34,317 nt of DNA. It comes from Halorubrum sp. (GTDB lineage Archaea > Halobacteriota > Halobacteria > Halobacteriales > Haloferacaceae). Shown here in pieces: positions 1-8,360 of this stretch (positions are counted from its first letter, which is position 1; the number at the start of each line of letters is the position of its first letter). The translations under genes were made by a program, and so were the position numbers. Below the pieces are notes generated by a model, which saw only the letters and a program-made list of their open reading frames with translations, was not told the origin of the DNA and ran no database searches. The stretch covers positions 1-34,317 of the forward strand of contig PWGU01000206.1 of assembly GCA_003554605.1 (NCBI GenBank). The letters run 5' to 3'.

Positions 1-476
1 TCGCGGTCGAGTTCGGCCCCCTCGAAGAGTCGGTCGAGGAAGACGGCGAGCCCCGCGACCTCCGAATGGGGTTGGTTGGTCACGCCGACGTTGAAATCCG
101 CCCGCTCGTACAGCGCCCACGGCACTTTCTCGCCGCCGACGACGACGAGGAGGTCGTCGGCCGGCCGCCGAAACGCCTCACGGATCGACGACTCGACGGT
201 CTGGATCGGCTCGCCGTACATCGTTAGGTGCACGACGGTTCCCTCGAACTTTCGGACGATCGCCTTCTGATCCGCGCGTAACTCGACCTCGAACGGCCCG
301 CCGAAGCGGTCGGTGATGTCACGGATCGTCTCGGCGGGACCGCTTGCGTTCTCGGGGAGGATCACGCGGTCGGCTCCGAGCGCCCGGGCGGTCAACCCGA
401 CGTGTGTCGTCATGCGGTCGTCGCGTCCCGGTCGGTGGCCGTACCGGAGGACGACGACCTCGCTTCCCTCGTGCAT
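1..476 (-). CDS. trm56: tRNA (cytidine(56)-2'-O)-methyltransferase (SPOUT family), 3' end truncated by window edge
   Basis: Reverse-strand translation from the ATG at 476 reads MHEGSEVVVLRYGHRPGRDDRMTTHVGLTARALGADRVILPENASGPAETI..., a Trm56-type N-terminus; the frame stays open to position 1. Confidence 0.85.
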   Translation of the reverse strand, partial: MHEGSEVVVLRYGHRPGRDDRMTTHVGLTARALGADRVILPENASGPAETIRDITDRFGGPFEVELRADQKAIVRKFEGTVVHLTMYGEPIQTVESSIREAFRRPADDLLVVVGGEKVPWALYERADFNVGVTNQPHSEVAGLAVFLDRLFEGAELDR

Positions 477-564
477 ACCCGCCGTGCGTGAGCGAAGCGG
501 GTGGACCTTTCGGTCCGGCGGGCAGGTGTGGTTCGAGACGTGGAAGCGATCGGGCCGGCCCGAT

Positions 565-1437
565 TCAGGCGGTCGCCATCTCCTTTTCGAGCTCGCGGAG
601 TCGCTCGATGCGCTTCTCGGTGGAGGGGTGCGTCGAGGCGAGCTTGCCGATGAACCCCGAGCGGATCGGGATGATGAAGAAGGCGTTCATCTCGGCCTCC
701 TCACGGAGGTCCTCCTTCGGGACCTTGTCCATCCGGCCGCTGATGCTGACCAGCGCGGAGGCGAGCGCGCCGGGCTTGCCCGTGATGAGCGCCGCGCCGC
801 GGTCCGCGGAGTATTCGCGGTACCGCGAGAGCGCGCGGATCAACAGGAACGAGACGATCCAGACGACGAGCGAGACCGCGATGGCGACCCACACCGGGGG
901 CGCGTTGCGGTCGTTGCCCGCGAAGAGCCAGCCCCAGCGGACGATGAAGAAGGCGATCGTCGAGAGGAACGAGGCGATGGTCATCACCATCACGTCGCGG
1001 TTTTTGATGTGTGCGAGCTCGTGTGCGAGCACGCCCTCGAGCTCCTCGGTGTTGAGCGTGCGGAGGATCCCGGTCGTCACGGCGACGGTCGCGTTCTTCT
1101 GGTTGCGGCCGGTCGCGAAGGCGTTCGGGACCTGCGAGTCGGCGACGGCGACCTTCGGCTTCGGGAGGTCGGCCTGCTGGCTCAGCCGTTCGATCTGTCG
1201 GTGTAGCTCGGGGTACTCGTCGGCGGTGACCTCACGGGCACCCATGCTGCGGAGCGCGAGCTTGTCGCTGAAGAAGTACTGGACGAGCGAGAACCCACCG
1301 AGCATGATCAACACGGTGAGCATTCCCGCATCGAACATCTGGATCAGGATCCCGACGAACACGAGGTAGAGGGCGAACAACAGGAACATCGTGAACGCCA
1401 TGCGCCCACGCAGTCCCCAATCCGTGTTCCATTGCAT
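565..1437 (-). CDS. htpX: HtpX-like M48 family zinc metalloprotease, membrane-bound
   Basis: 290 aa; HELAH zinc motif (GVLAHELAHIKNRDVMVM), N-terminal TM segments, SRYREYSADRGAALITG; TATA-like element near 1463-1468. Confidence 0.93.
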   Translation of the reverse strand: MQWNTDWGLRGRMAFTMFLLFALYLVFVGILIQMFDAGMLTVLIMLGGFSLVQYFFSDKLALRSMGAREVTADEYPELHRQIERLSQQADLPKPKVAVADSQVPNAFATGRNQKNATVAVTTGILRTLNTEELEGVLAHELAHIKNRDVMVMTIASFLSTIAFFIVRWGWLFAGNDRNAPPVWVAIAVSLVVWIVSFLLIRALSRYREYSADRGAALITGKPGALASALVSISGRMDKVPKEDLREEAEMNAFFIIPIRSGFIGKLASTHPSTEKRIERLRELEKEMATA

Positions 1438-1495
1438 ACACCGAAGTAGCCGGTGAGCGGGTTAAAGGCTGCCGGAGACGGTCGAGTCGGCGACG

Positions 1496-1541
1496 TATAT
1501 ATTCGTTCGGCGGGTCGACGATTTATATATTCGTTCGGCGG
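1496..1541. repeat. 18-bp exact direct repeat TATATATTCGTTCGGCGG, two copies, 28-bp period
   Basis: Copies at 1496-1513 and 1524-1541, both containing a TATATA core; intergenic upstream of htpX. Confidence 0.85.
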
Positions 1542-1566
1542 AGGCCTCGACGCCGGCCTCGTGGGA

Positions 1567-1740
1567 TCAGTACCGGTACTCGTTGAACCAGACGGCGTGT
1601 CCCTCGAGGATCGGCACCCGGCCGTCATCGTCGCCGTCGCCGTTATCGGCGTCGTCGCCGGCACCATCGGGCTCGCCAGGCACGTCGCCGCCGGTGACCA
1701 GTCCGCGCGACGCCGCATCATGATTGTCAACGCCTCTCAT
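1567..1740 (-). CDS. Small acidic protein, 57 aa, unknown function
   Basis: MRGVDNHDAASRGLVTGGDVPGEPDGAGDDADNGDGDDDGRVPILEGHAVWFNEYRY*; TTTATAAG TATA box on the minus strand at 1764-1770, 27 nt upstream of the ATG, as expected for a leaderless haloarchaeal transcript. Confidence 0.65.
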   Translation of the reverse strand: MRGVDNHDAASRGLVTGGDVPGEPDGAGDDADNGDGDDDGRVPILEGHAVWFNEYRY

Positions 1741-1800
1741 GGCAGGGTAGAGGAAACGATTGCTTATAAATCTTGATGCTCCCCGCTCGTCGGGTGGCTT

Positions 1801-1905
1801 CGTCGGTCTCGGCCCTCCCCAGCCTCGGGCGGCGACGGCCGCTGTCCTCCCTGATCGAGTCGTCGTCGGCCTCGGTCCTCCCCAGCCTCGGGCGGCGACG
1901 GCCGC
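1801..1905. repeat. Tandem GC-rich repeat, 42-bp conserved core, 63-bp period, two copies
   Basis: CGTCGGYCTCGGYCCTCCCCAGCCTCGGGCGGCGACGGCCGC at 1801-1842 and 1864-1905, two mismatches. Confidence 0.85.
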
Positions 1906-2096
1906 GGGCCCGGGCCGCGGCCGTCCCCACCCTCCCTCGCGCGTGCTCCTCACGCCCTTCGGGCGCTCGGAGGCGCGCGCCGACCGCGTTCGTTTGGCTA
2001 TCATCCCCTTCCGCGATTTATATATCGTTCCCCGCAGGCTGCGAGGCTCCCCCTCGAATCATCTCCCCTCCGGCCCATCCGGGGGTCGCTCCCGGC

Positions 2097-2876
2097 TCAC
2101 CCGATCACCCGATCGATCTCGCCGAGGTGCTTAAGGACGTGATCGGGCTGAATCTCGCTTGTTTCCAGGGTCGCATCGTCGGTGATCCCCGACCGAACGA
2201 GCACCGTGGTCATGCCCGCACGCTCGCCGAACGCGATGTCGGTGTCGAGCCGGTCGCCGACGACGAGACAGGCCTCGGGCGGGCACGCGAGTCGTTCGCG
2301 GACGAACTCGATCGCCGGTTCGGAGGGCTTTCCGAGGACGATATCGGGGTCGCGTTCGGCGACGGCCGCCACAGCCCGGATCATCGCTCCGGAGCCGGGG
2401 ACGTCGCCCTCGGGTGCGGGAATGATGAGGTCCCGGTCGGTGCCGATGAAGGGGATCCCCCGGTCGAGCGCCCACCGCGCCGTTCGAAGGTCCTCGTAGC
2501 CGAACCCGCGGTCGATGGAGACGACGAGCGCGTCGGCGTCGTCGTGGGCGTCGGTGATCGAGAGGTCGGCCGCCACGAGCTGATCCACCAGTCCCTCCTC
2601 GCCGATCACGAACAGGTCGGCGGCGGCGTGGTGCTCGGTGAGGTACTTCGTCGTGAGCGTCCCCGCGGTGAACACGCGGTCGGCGTCGACGTCGTACCCG
2701 GCGCGACCGAGCCGCTGTACGTACGCCGACGCCGGCTTCGTCGGGTTGTTCGAGACGAAAAGCGGGTCGATTCCCGCCCGTCGTAGCCGATCGAATCCCT
2801 CGGGTGCACCCGGGATCGGTTCGTCCCCGCGGACGACCGTGCCGTCCACGTCGAGGACCGCGCCACGGAATTCCAT
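2097..2876 (-). CDS. HAD-superfamily hydrolase, IIA (NagD-like) phosphatase
   Basis: MEFRGAVLDVDGTVVRGDEPIPGAPEG...FVSNNPT...LGKPSEPAIEFV...CLVVGDRLDTDIAFG; DxDGT and GDRLDTDI motifs. Confidence 0.9.
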   Translation of the reverse strand: MEFRGAVLDVDGTVVRGDEPIPGAPEGFDRLRRAGIDPLFVSNNPTKPASAYVQRLGRAGYDVDADRVFTAGTLTTKYLTEHHAAADLFVIGEEGLVDQLVAADLSITDAHDDADALVVSIDRGFGYEDLRTARWALDRGIPFIGTDRDLIIPAPEGDVPGSGAMIRAVAAVAERDPDIVLGKPSEPAIEFVRERLACPPEACLVVGDRLDTDIAFGERAGMTTVLVRSGITDDATLETSEIQPDHVLKHLGEIDRVIG

Positions 2877-2954
2877 GTCCCTTTTGAGTGCGGATCCGAC
2901 CTGAGGGTTCCGGCTTCGGCGGTCGGTGGGTCCCACCGCCCGAGACGGCTCGAT

Positions 2955-3713
2955 TTAAAAGTCGCCGAGCCCGGCTTGTTCGCTCGCCGCGAGCACGTCC
3001 GCACAGGTCGACCACGACCGCCGGGCACAGTCGGGCACGTCGCCGTGGTCTTCCACGTACGCCTCCAGAAACCGGCGCGTCGTGGGATCGCTCGGATAGC
3101 CGCTTCCGACCCCGTCGTAGGACGGGTACGTCGCGTCGATGGCGGCCATCCGGGCGTCCCGGGCGACCTTCGCGACGATGCTGGCGGCGGCGACCACGGG
3201 ATCGTCGGCGTCCGCGCCGTGTCGGGCCGTCACGTTGACCGCCGCCTTCGGCCCCCCGACCACGTCGCGGTCGCCATCGGCTTCCAACATCGACACGAAC
3301 CGCCGGAGCGTCTCCGTGGCGTCAGCTGTCCCCACGACATCCCCCTCGTCGGCATCGACCACGTGGTCGTGTAGCCGCCGGGCGAACCGAGCCTCGCTCG
3401 TGTCGCCCGCGTCGGCGACGACGCGGTCACCGGGGTCCGCGACCGCCCGCACGGCGGCCGCCTGCGCGAGGACGGTGAGCGTGTTCATGTCGGTCTCCGG
3501 CGAGTCGATGGCGCTCGGTTCGACGGATGCGACGGCGACCCGGACGCTCGACCGATCGCGAAGCGCGGCGTCGATCGCCTCGCGTCTCGCGGGCGCGACG
3601 CGTTTCGAATCGTCCACGTCGTTCGGAAGCCCCTCCGGGTCCGCGCGAACGGCGGCAGCGATCATCGGCCCGAGCACCGGCCCCTTTCCGGCCTCGTCGA
3701 CTCCGATATACAC
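2955..3713 (-). CDS. rnhB: Ribonuclease HII
   Basis: MYIGVDEAGKGPVLGPMIAAAV...DDSKRV...VAAASIVAKVARDARM..GSGYPSDPTTRRFL; probable GTG start at 3713 with a TATATAC box at about 3736-3743. Confidence 0.93.
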   Translation of the reverse strand: MYIGVDEAGKGPVLGPMIAAAVRADPEGLPNDVDDSKRVAPARREAIDAALRDRSSVRVAVASVEPSAIDSPETDMNTLTVLAQAAAVRAVADPGDRVVADAGDTSEARFARRLHDHVVDADEGDVVGTADATETLRRFVSMLEADGDRDVVGGPKAAVNVTARHGADADDPVVAAASIVAKVARDARMAAIDATYPSYDGVGSGYPSDPTTRRFLEAYVEDHGDVPDCARRSWSTCADVLAASEQAGLGDF

Positions 3714-3874
3714 GTCTCCCGGGTGGGTGCCGTCGGATATATACGTTCAGGTGGTCGGTCGGCATCCGTCGGTATCGGATCCCCCCGTGCCCGTCCGAGG
3801 CTCCGTCGATCACCGCTGCCCGCCCGCGGACGCCGGACGCAACGCCCTTCAGTTCGGCCGGCGAACGCCGGGGT

Positions 3875-5383
3875 ATGACCACACGCGAGTTCGGCGGGAT
3901 CCGACTGGAGCGGGTACGCGAGCACGTCTGGGAGATCCCCCGCGAGGGGGGGATGAACGTGCCCGCACGCGTGCTTGCCAGCGAGGCGCTTTTGGAGGCG
4001 ATCGCGGACGACAAGACGCTCCAACAGCTCAAAAACGCGACCCACCTCCCCGGTATCGTCGAGCCGGCCATCTGTATGCCGGACGGCCACCAGGGCTACG
4101 GCTTCCCGGTCGGCGGGGTCGGGGCGATAGACGCCGAGGTCGGCTGTCTCTCGCCCGGCGCGATCGGTTACGACATCAACTGCGGCGTCCGCATGGTCCG
4201 GACGAACCTGACCTACGACGACGTCCGGGGACGCGAGGACGAGCTGGTCGAGGCGCTCTTCGAGGCGGTTCCCTCCGGGCTCGGCGGCGGTGGCGTGATA
4301 ACGGGCACGGCGGACGCGATGGAGGGCGCGCTCGAACGCGGCGTCGAGTGGGCCGTGGAGGCCGGCTACGGGATCGAATCCGACTGCACCAACTGCGAGG
4401 ACGGCGGCCGCCGCCCGGACGCCCGCCCCGAGTTCGTCTCCCAAAAGGCGAAAGACCGCGGGCGCAACCAGATGGGGTCGCTCGGATCGGGCAATCACTT
4501 CCTGGAGGTCCAGCGCGTCACCGACGTCTTCCGCCCCGACGTCGCCGAGACGTACGGGCTCGCCGCGGACGGGATCGTCGTCCTGATCCACTGTGGCAGC
4601 CGGGGGCTCGGACATCAGACCTGTAACGACTACCTGCGGCGGATCGAGCAGGCCCACGGCGACCTGCTCGCGGAGCTTCCGGACAAGGAACTCGCGGCTG
4701 CGCCCGCGGGCTCGGCACTCGCCGAGGAGTACTACGGCGCGATGGGCGCGTGTATCAACTTCGCGTGGGTGAACCGACAGCTGATAACCCATCGCACCCG
4801 CGAGGTCTTCGGCGAGGTCTTCGACGCCGACCCGATCGACGACCTCGAGATGACGCTGCTCTATGACGTCGCCCACAACATCGGCAAAAAGGAGACCCAC
4901 GAGGTCGGCGTCGGTCCCGACGGGCTCCCCGCCGTCGGCAACGCGGCCGTCGACCGGGCCGACCGTGAACTCTACGTCCACCGGAAGGGAGCGACGCGGG
5001 CGTTCCCGGCGGGCCACGAGGACGTCCCCGCCGCCTATCGCGAGGTCGGCCAGCCCGTCATCATTCCGGGCAGCATGGGGGCGGGCTCGTACGTGCTGCG
5101 CGGCGGCGCGGCGTCGATGGACGTCTCGTTCGGGTCGACCGCCCACGGTGCCGGCCGGCTGATGAGCCGGACGCAGGCGAAACGGGAGTTCCAGGGCGGG
5201 GAGGTCCGCAGGAACCTCAGGGACGGACAGGCGATATACGTCAAAGCGCAGTCCGGTGCGACTATCGCCGAGGAGGCACCCGGCGTCTACAAGGACGTCG
5301 ACGAGGTCGTCCGCGTCAGCGACGACCTCGGTATCGGCGACAAGGTCGTCCGGACGTTCCCGGTCTGTAACATCAAGGGCTGA
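3875..5383 (+). CDS. rtcB: RNA-splicing ligase RtcB (tRNA ligase, 3'-phosphate/5'-OH)
   Basis: 502 aa from the ATG at 3875; CMPDGHQGYGFPVGG, GYDINCGVRM, GSLGSGNHFLEVQ, HCGSRGLGHQ, DVAHNIGKKE, VYKDVDEVV; no intein. Confidence 0.96.
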   Translation: MTTREFGGIRLERVREHVWEIPREGGMNVPARVLASEALLEAIADDKTLQQLKNATHLPGIVEPAICMPDGHQGYGFPVGGVGAIDAEVGCLSPGAIGYDINCGVRMVRTNLTYDDVRGREDELVEALFEAVPSGLGGGGVITGTADAMEGALERGVEWAVEAGYGIESDCTNCEDGGRRPDARPEFVSQKAKDRGRNQMGSLGSGNHFLEVQRVTDVFRPDVAETYGLAADGIVVLIHCGSRGLGHQTCNDYLRRIEQAHGDLLAELPDKELAAAPAGSALAEEYYGAMGACINFAWVNRQLITHRTREVFGEVFDADPIDDLEMTLLYDVAHNIGKKETHEVGVGPDGLPAVGNAAVDRADRELYVHRKGATRAFPAGHEDVPAAYREVGQPVIIPGSMGAGSYVLRGGAASMDVSFGSTAHGAGRLMSRTQAKREFQGGEVRRNLRDGQAIYVKAQSGATIAEEAPGVYKDVDEVVRVSDDLGIGDKVVRTFPVCNIKG

Positions 5384-5440
5384 GCGGCCGGTCGGCCGGG
5401 TGATATTTTATATCCGATTCCGCAGCCACTCCTGCCCGTC

Positions 5441-6172
5441 ATGTCCCGCACGACCGCCAGTTCGCCGGATACGACGGTCCCGACAGCCATCGAAACGCCC
5501 TCACGTCGCAGCGTTCTCGTCACGGGTGCGACCCTTCTCGGTCTCGGGGCCGCAGGGGTGGCGACGCTTGCCACCGCACCGAACCCCGCGGTCGCCGTCG
5601 AGGGCGACCCGGCGGCGTTCGAGGTCGGGGAGGAACCGACGGTCACGAGCAACGAGGGACGGATCTCCTCGGTGTACCTCTCCCCCGAGATCGCCGTCAC
5701 GTGGACGGACTTCGGCGACGGCGTGGAGGCGATCGAGGTGACACTCGCCGCCGGCAGCGACGAGGGTGTCGACGTCATTTATGAGGAGACCATCCATGCG
5801 GAACGGCTGGACGCGACGCCCGACGACCTCGATTCGGTCTCCCCGCTGGAGGACGCCTTCGGGGCTCCCGACGATCCGGCCACCCCTGAGCTCTCCGCGG
5901 CGTTCGACGCGGTCGACGGCGGCCTCGTCGTCGCCCTCGAACGCGCGGATATCACCGAACGGGGGGAGGCGGTCACGAGCGAGGCGCTGAGCGACACCGA
6001 CCTCGCGAGCGGGGAGTCGTCGTCAACCGAGATCGACATCGTGCTTCGCGTGACCGTCCGGGGCGGCGAGGACGAAGCGAGCATCGTGGAAAACTCGACG
6101 GTCGAGGTCAGTGTGACCAATCCCGCGGGCGACGTCGCCGCCGGCGGGACGGTGGCGGTGGATGCGTCCTGA
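5441..6172 (+). CDS. Predicted exported haloarchaeal protein with Tat-like signal, unknown function
   Basis: 243 aa; SRRSVLVTGATLLGLGAAGVATLATA signal-like segment, then a Ser/Thr/Asp-rich beta-type sequence; TATA-like TTTTATAT about 30 nt upstream. Confidence 0.75.
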   Translation: MSRTTASSPDTTVPTAIETPSRRSVLVTGATLLGLGAAGVATLATAPNPAVAVEGDPAAFEVGEEPTVTSNEGRISSVYLSPEIAVTWTDFGDGVEAIEVTLAAGSDEGVDVIYEETIHAERLDATPDDLDSVSPLEDAFGAPDDPATPELSAAFDAVDGGLVVALERADITERGEAVTSEALSDTDLASGESSSTEIDIVLRVTVRGGEDEASIVENSTVEVSVTNPAGDVAAGGTVAVDAS

Positions 6173-6246
6173 TGGTGGACGCCTCCTAACCCGAGGCGCG
6201 CCCCGGCCACTCACTCGCGCTCAGGGGATCTCTCGCCCTTTACCAC

Positions 6247-6567
6247 TCACTCGCTACCCAACCCGCTTCGAGCCTCCCGACCGAGGTGTTCCTCGACGGC
6301 AGCGACCTTGTCCGCGGCGGTCGTCTCGGCGGTCCGTTTGTCGTCGACTTTGAGATATGTCGAGACGCGATCGCCGTCGACCGCCTTGTGTGCGGCACCC
6401 ACCGCCGCGAGAAGGGTATCGATGTCGTCGGCCTCGATCACGGTTCCCATCGGGTTCGTCTCGTAGTCGACCTCGAAGTCGTCGAGGGCCGCCACCGCCT
6501 TGGCGACCTCGCCGGACATACTCCCCTCGATAACCGGTGCAACGCTCAACAGGGCCACGACGGTCAT
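6247..6567 (-). CDS. MTH1187/YkoF-type thiamine-binding family protein
   Basis: 106 aa: MTVVALLSVAPVIEGSMSGEVAKAVAALDDFEVDYETNPMGTVIEADDIDTLLAAVGAAHKAV... Confidence 0.88.
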   Translation of the reverse strand: MTVVALLSVAPVIEGSMSGEVAKAVAALDDFEVDYETNPMGTVIEADDIDTLLAAVGAAHKAVDGDRVSTYLKVDDKRTAETTAADKVAAVEEHLGREARSGLGSE

Positions 6568-6658
6568 GTCGAGACCGAGAACCCGCGGGCGTAAAACCGT
6601 TGTCGGCGCGGCTACGTGACGGCTATGTCGCCGACGGCCACGGTCGACGTGACGCGGT

Positions 6659-7597
6659 TCACTCGCGATCGAAGACGTCCCGCAGGAACGAGAGCTGGTG
6701 GCCGATCGCCGGCTCGAAATCCGACCCGAACGCCGAAAAGTGGTCCATCGGCATCGAGACGAACGTCCCGCGGTCGAGTTGTTCGGCCGCCTCGGCGACC
6801 CGCTCGGCCGGTACGACCGGGTCGTCGGTCCCGGCGAGAAGCAGCGTCGGGACCGTCACCTCCTCGATCCGCTCGATCGGCCGGTGTCCGAGGAGGCCGA
6901 CAACCGACCTCGCGGGGGTCTCGTTCCGCCAGCGAGACTTCCGATCGACGAGGTCGAGATACCCGCGCTGTGTCCCGGGCTCCGTGAGGAGCGCGAACTC
7001 CTCGCTTCCGCCGACCACGGGGACCGATCGGCCGCGGCCGATCCGTCGCCCGAGTCGGTCACGGATCCCGATGAGAGCTCCACCGACCACGTACCGGCCT
7101 CCCCGCGAGCGGCACAATCGTCGGCCGTCGAGCAACGGTGCGACCCCGATGGCGGCGTCGACATCGTGTCGCTCGGCGGCGAGCGAAAGGGCGGTTCCGC
7201 CCGACAGCGACGTCCCCCAGAGTATCCGCCGGGACCCCAGCGCGTCGACGCGGGAGAGGCGATCCAGTGCGGCCGCCGCATCGGCACGCTGGCGCGTCGG
7301 GGAGACGGCTTGGTCGTCGCCGTCGGACGCCCCGAAGCCACGGTGGTCGAAACAGAACGCGGCGTAGCCGGCGTCGGCAAACCGTTCGGCGGCGGCCGGG
7401 TAGCCGAAGCTCCGCTCGGCGGCGAGCCCCGGTGCCATCACGATCGCGGGCGGATCGTCGGTTCCGGGCGGGAGATACAGCGTCCCGCGCGCCGTCTCGC
7501 CGTCGACGTCGTACGCGAGCGATCGGGTGGCGAACCGTTCACGCGGCGGCCGCTCCACCCGCCGTTGCGCGCGGTTCACCGGGTTCCGTCGGGTCAC
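6659..7597 (-). CDS. Alpha/beta hydrolase (dienelactone hydrolase/acyl-peptidase-like)
   Basis: Probable GTG start at 7597 overlapping the upstream stop; AIVMAPGLAAERSFGYPAAAERFADAGYAAFCFDHRGFGASDG, WGTSLSGGTAL nucleophile elbow, C-terminal LLAGTDDPVVP. Confidence 0.88.
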   Translation of the reverse strand: MTRRNPVNRAQRRVERPPRERFATRSLAYDVDGETARGTLYLPPGTDDPPAIVMAPGLAAERSFGYPAAAERFADAGYAAFCFDHRGFGASDGDDQAVSPTRQRADAAAALDRLSRVDALGSRRILWGTSLSGGTALSLAAERHDVDAAIGVAPLLDGRRLCRSRGGRYVVGGALIGIRDRLGRRIGRGRSVPVVGGSEEFALLTEPGTQRGYLDLVDRKSRWRNETPARSVVGLLGHRPIERIEEVTVPTLLLAGTDDPVVPAERVAEAAEQLDRGTFVSMPMDHFSAFGSDFEPAIGHQLSFLRDVFDRE

Positions 7598-7962
7598 GCC
7601 TCGGATCCCTCCCCATCGACGTGGGTCAGCGTCTCCAACACCCGCGCCGAGAACTCCACCTCGCTCAACTCGCCGTCGATCAGTCCCTCGAACCACTCGG
7701 GCTCCGCAGCCCACTCGCCGAGTACGTCACCGGGCGCGCGGACGACCGTCGCTTCCACACGAACCGGGTCCCAGGCGTCCGCCTCCGCGCGATCGATGAG
7801 TGCGTTGAGCGCGCGACCCACCTCACGTCTGTGGACCTCCCCGCCCGGAAACGCGGTCATGTAGGTCAGCTGCAGCGGTTCGCCGCCATCGATAGACTCG
7901 ACGCTGATCCCGTAGCTTCGGAGGGTCGGTTCGACGTCGGTCGCGGTCTCGTCGGCGGTCAT
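7594..7962 (-). CDS. Conserved haloarchaeal protein, unknown function
   Basis: 122 aa: MTADETATDVEPTLRSYGISVESIDGGEPLQLTYMTAFPGGEVHRREVGRALNALIDRAEADAWDPVRVEATVV...; 4-nt overlap with the downstream hydrolase; TTTATCC TATA near 7983-7990. Confidence 0.8.
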   Translation of the reverse strand: MTADETATDVEPTLRSYGISVESIDGGEPLQLTYMTAFPGGEVHRREVGRALNALIDRAEADAWDPVRVEATVVRAPGDVLGEWAAEPEWFEGLIDGELSEVEFSARVLETLTHVDGEGSEA

Positions 7963-8360
7963 ACCGATCGGTCGTCGGGGTGGGATAAATCGATACCGGC
8001 GTGGCTACCCAAACTACAGCACGTGCCAAAAGCCGCGGGCGGGAGACCGCCTAACGGCAGCGAGGATCGGTTCTGTCAGAGGCACACGATCCCCCCGCGC
8101 GGCCAATTATCTCAATACGACGCATATAAATAAAGAATCGGTGAAGCGGATTTCACTCGGATATCCAACATGACCTGTGACTGAGGATGGTCGTCGCGTG
8201 GTATGGTCCGTCCGGTCGGTGCCCTCACGGCCGTCCCTTGGCGACCGTCCCGCCCGGCCACGTGTGCCCCTCGCCCGTTCGTCGAACGCGTGCACCACGT
8301 GTGTCCAGGCGGGTCATCAACCTCCGGGATCATTTTACCCTCGGGGTCGCAGGTCACCGT

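Noticed and set aside
313-1369. Overlapping plus-strand ORFs (297 and 341 aa) opposite trm56/htpX
   Set aside because: Arg/Ser-rich translations antisense to recognised genes; typical spurious ORFs in high-GC DNA.
1567-2004. Longer 145-aa minus-strand ORF extending the 57-aa microprotein upstream
   Set aside because: The extension runs through the GC-rich duplication (repeated AAVAARGWGGPRP) and the best TATA box places the start at 1740.
3139-4626. 495-aa plus-strand ORF and its antisense partner 3662-5146 (494 aa)
   Set aside because: Overlap rnhB and rtcB in other frames; composition (Arg/Pro/Ala-rich) is not protein-like.
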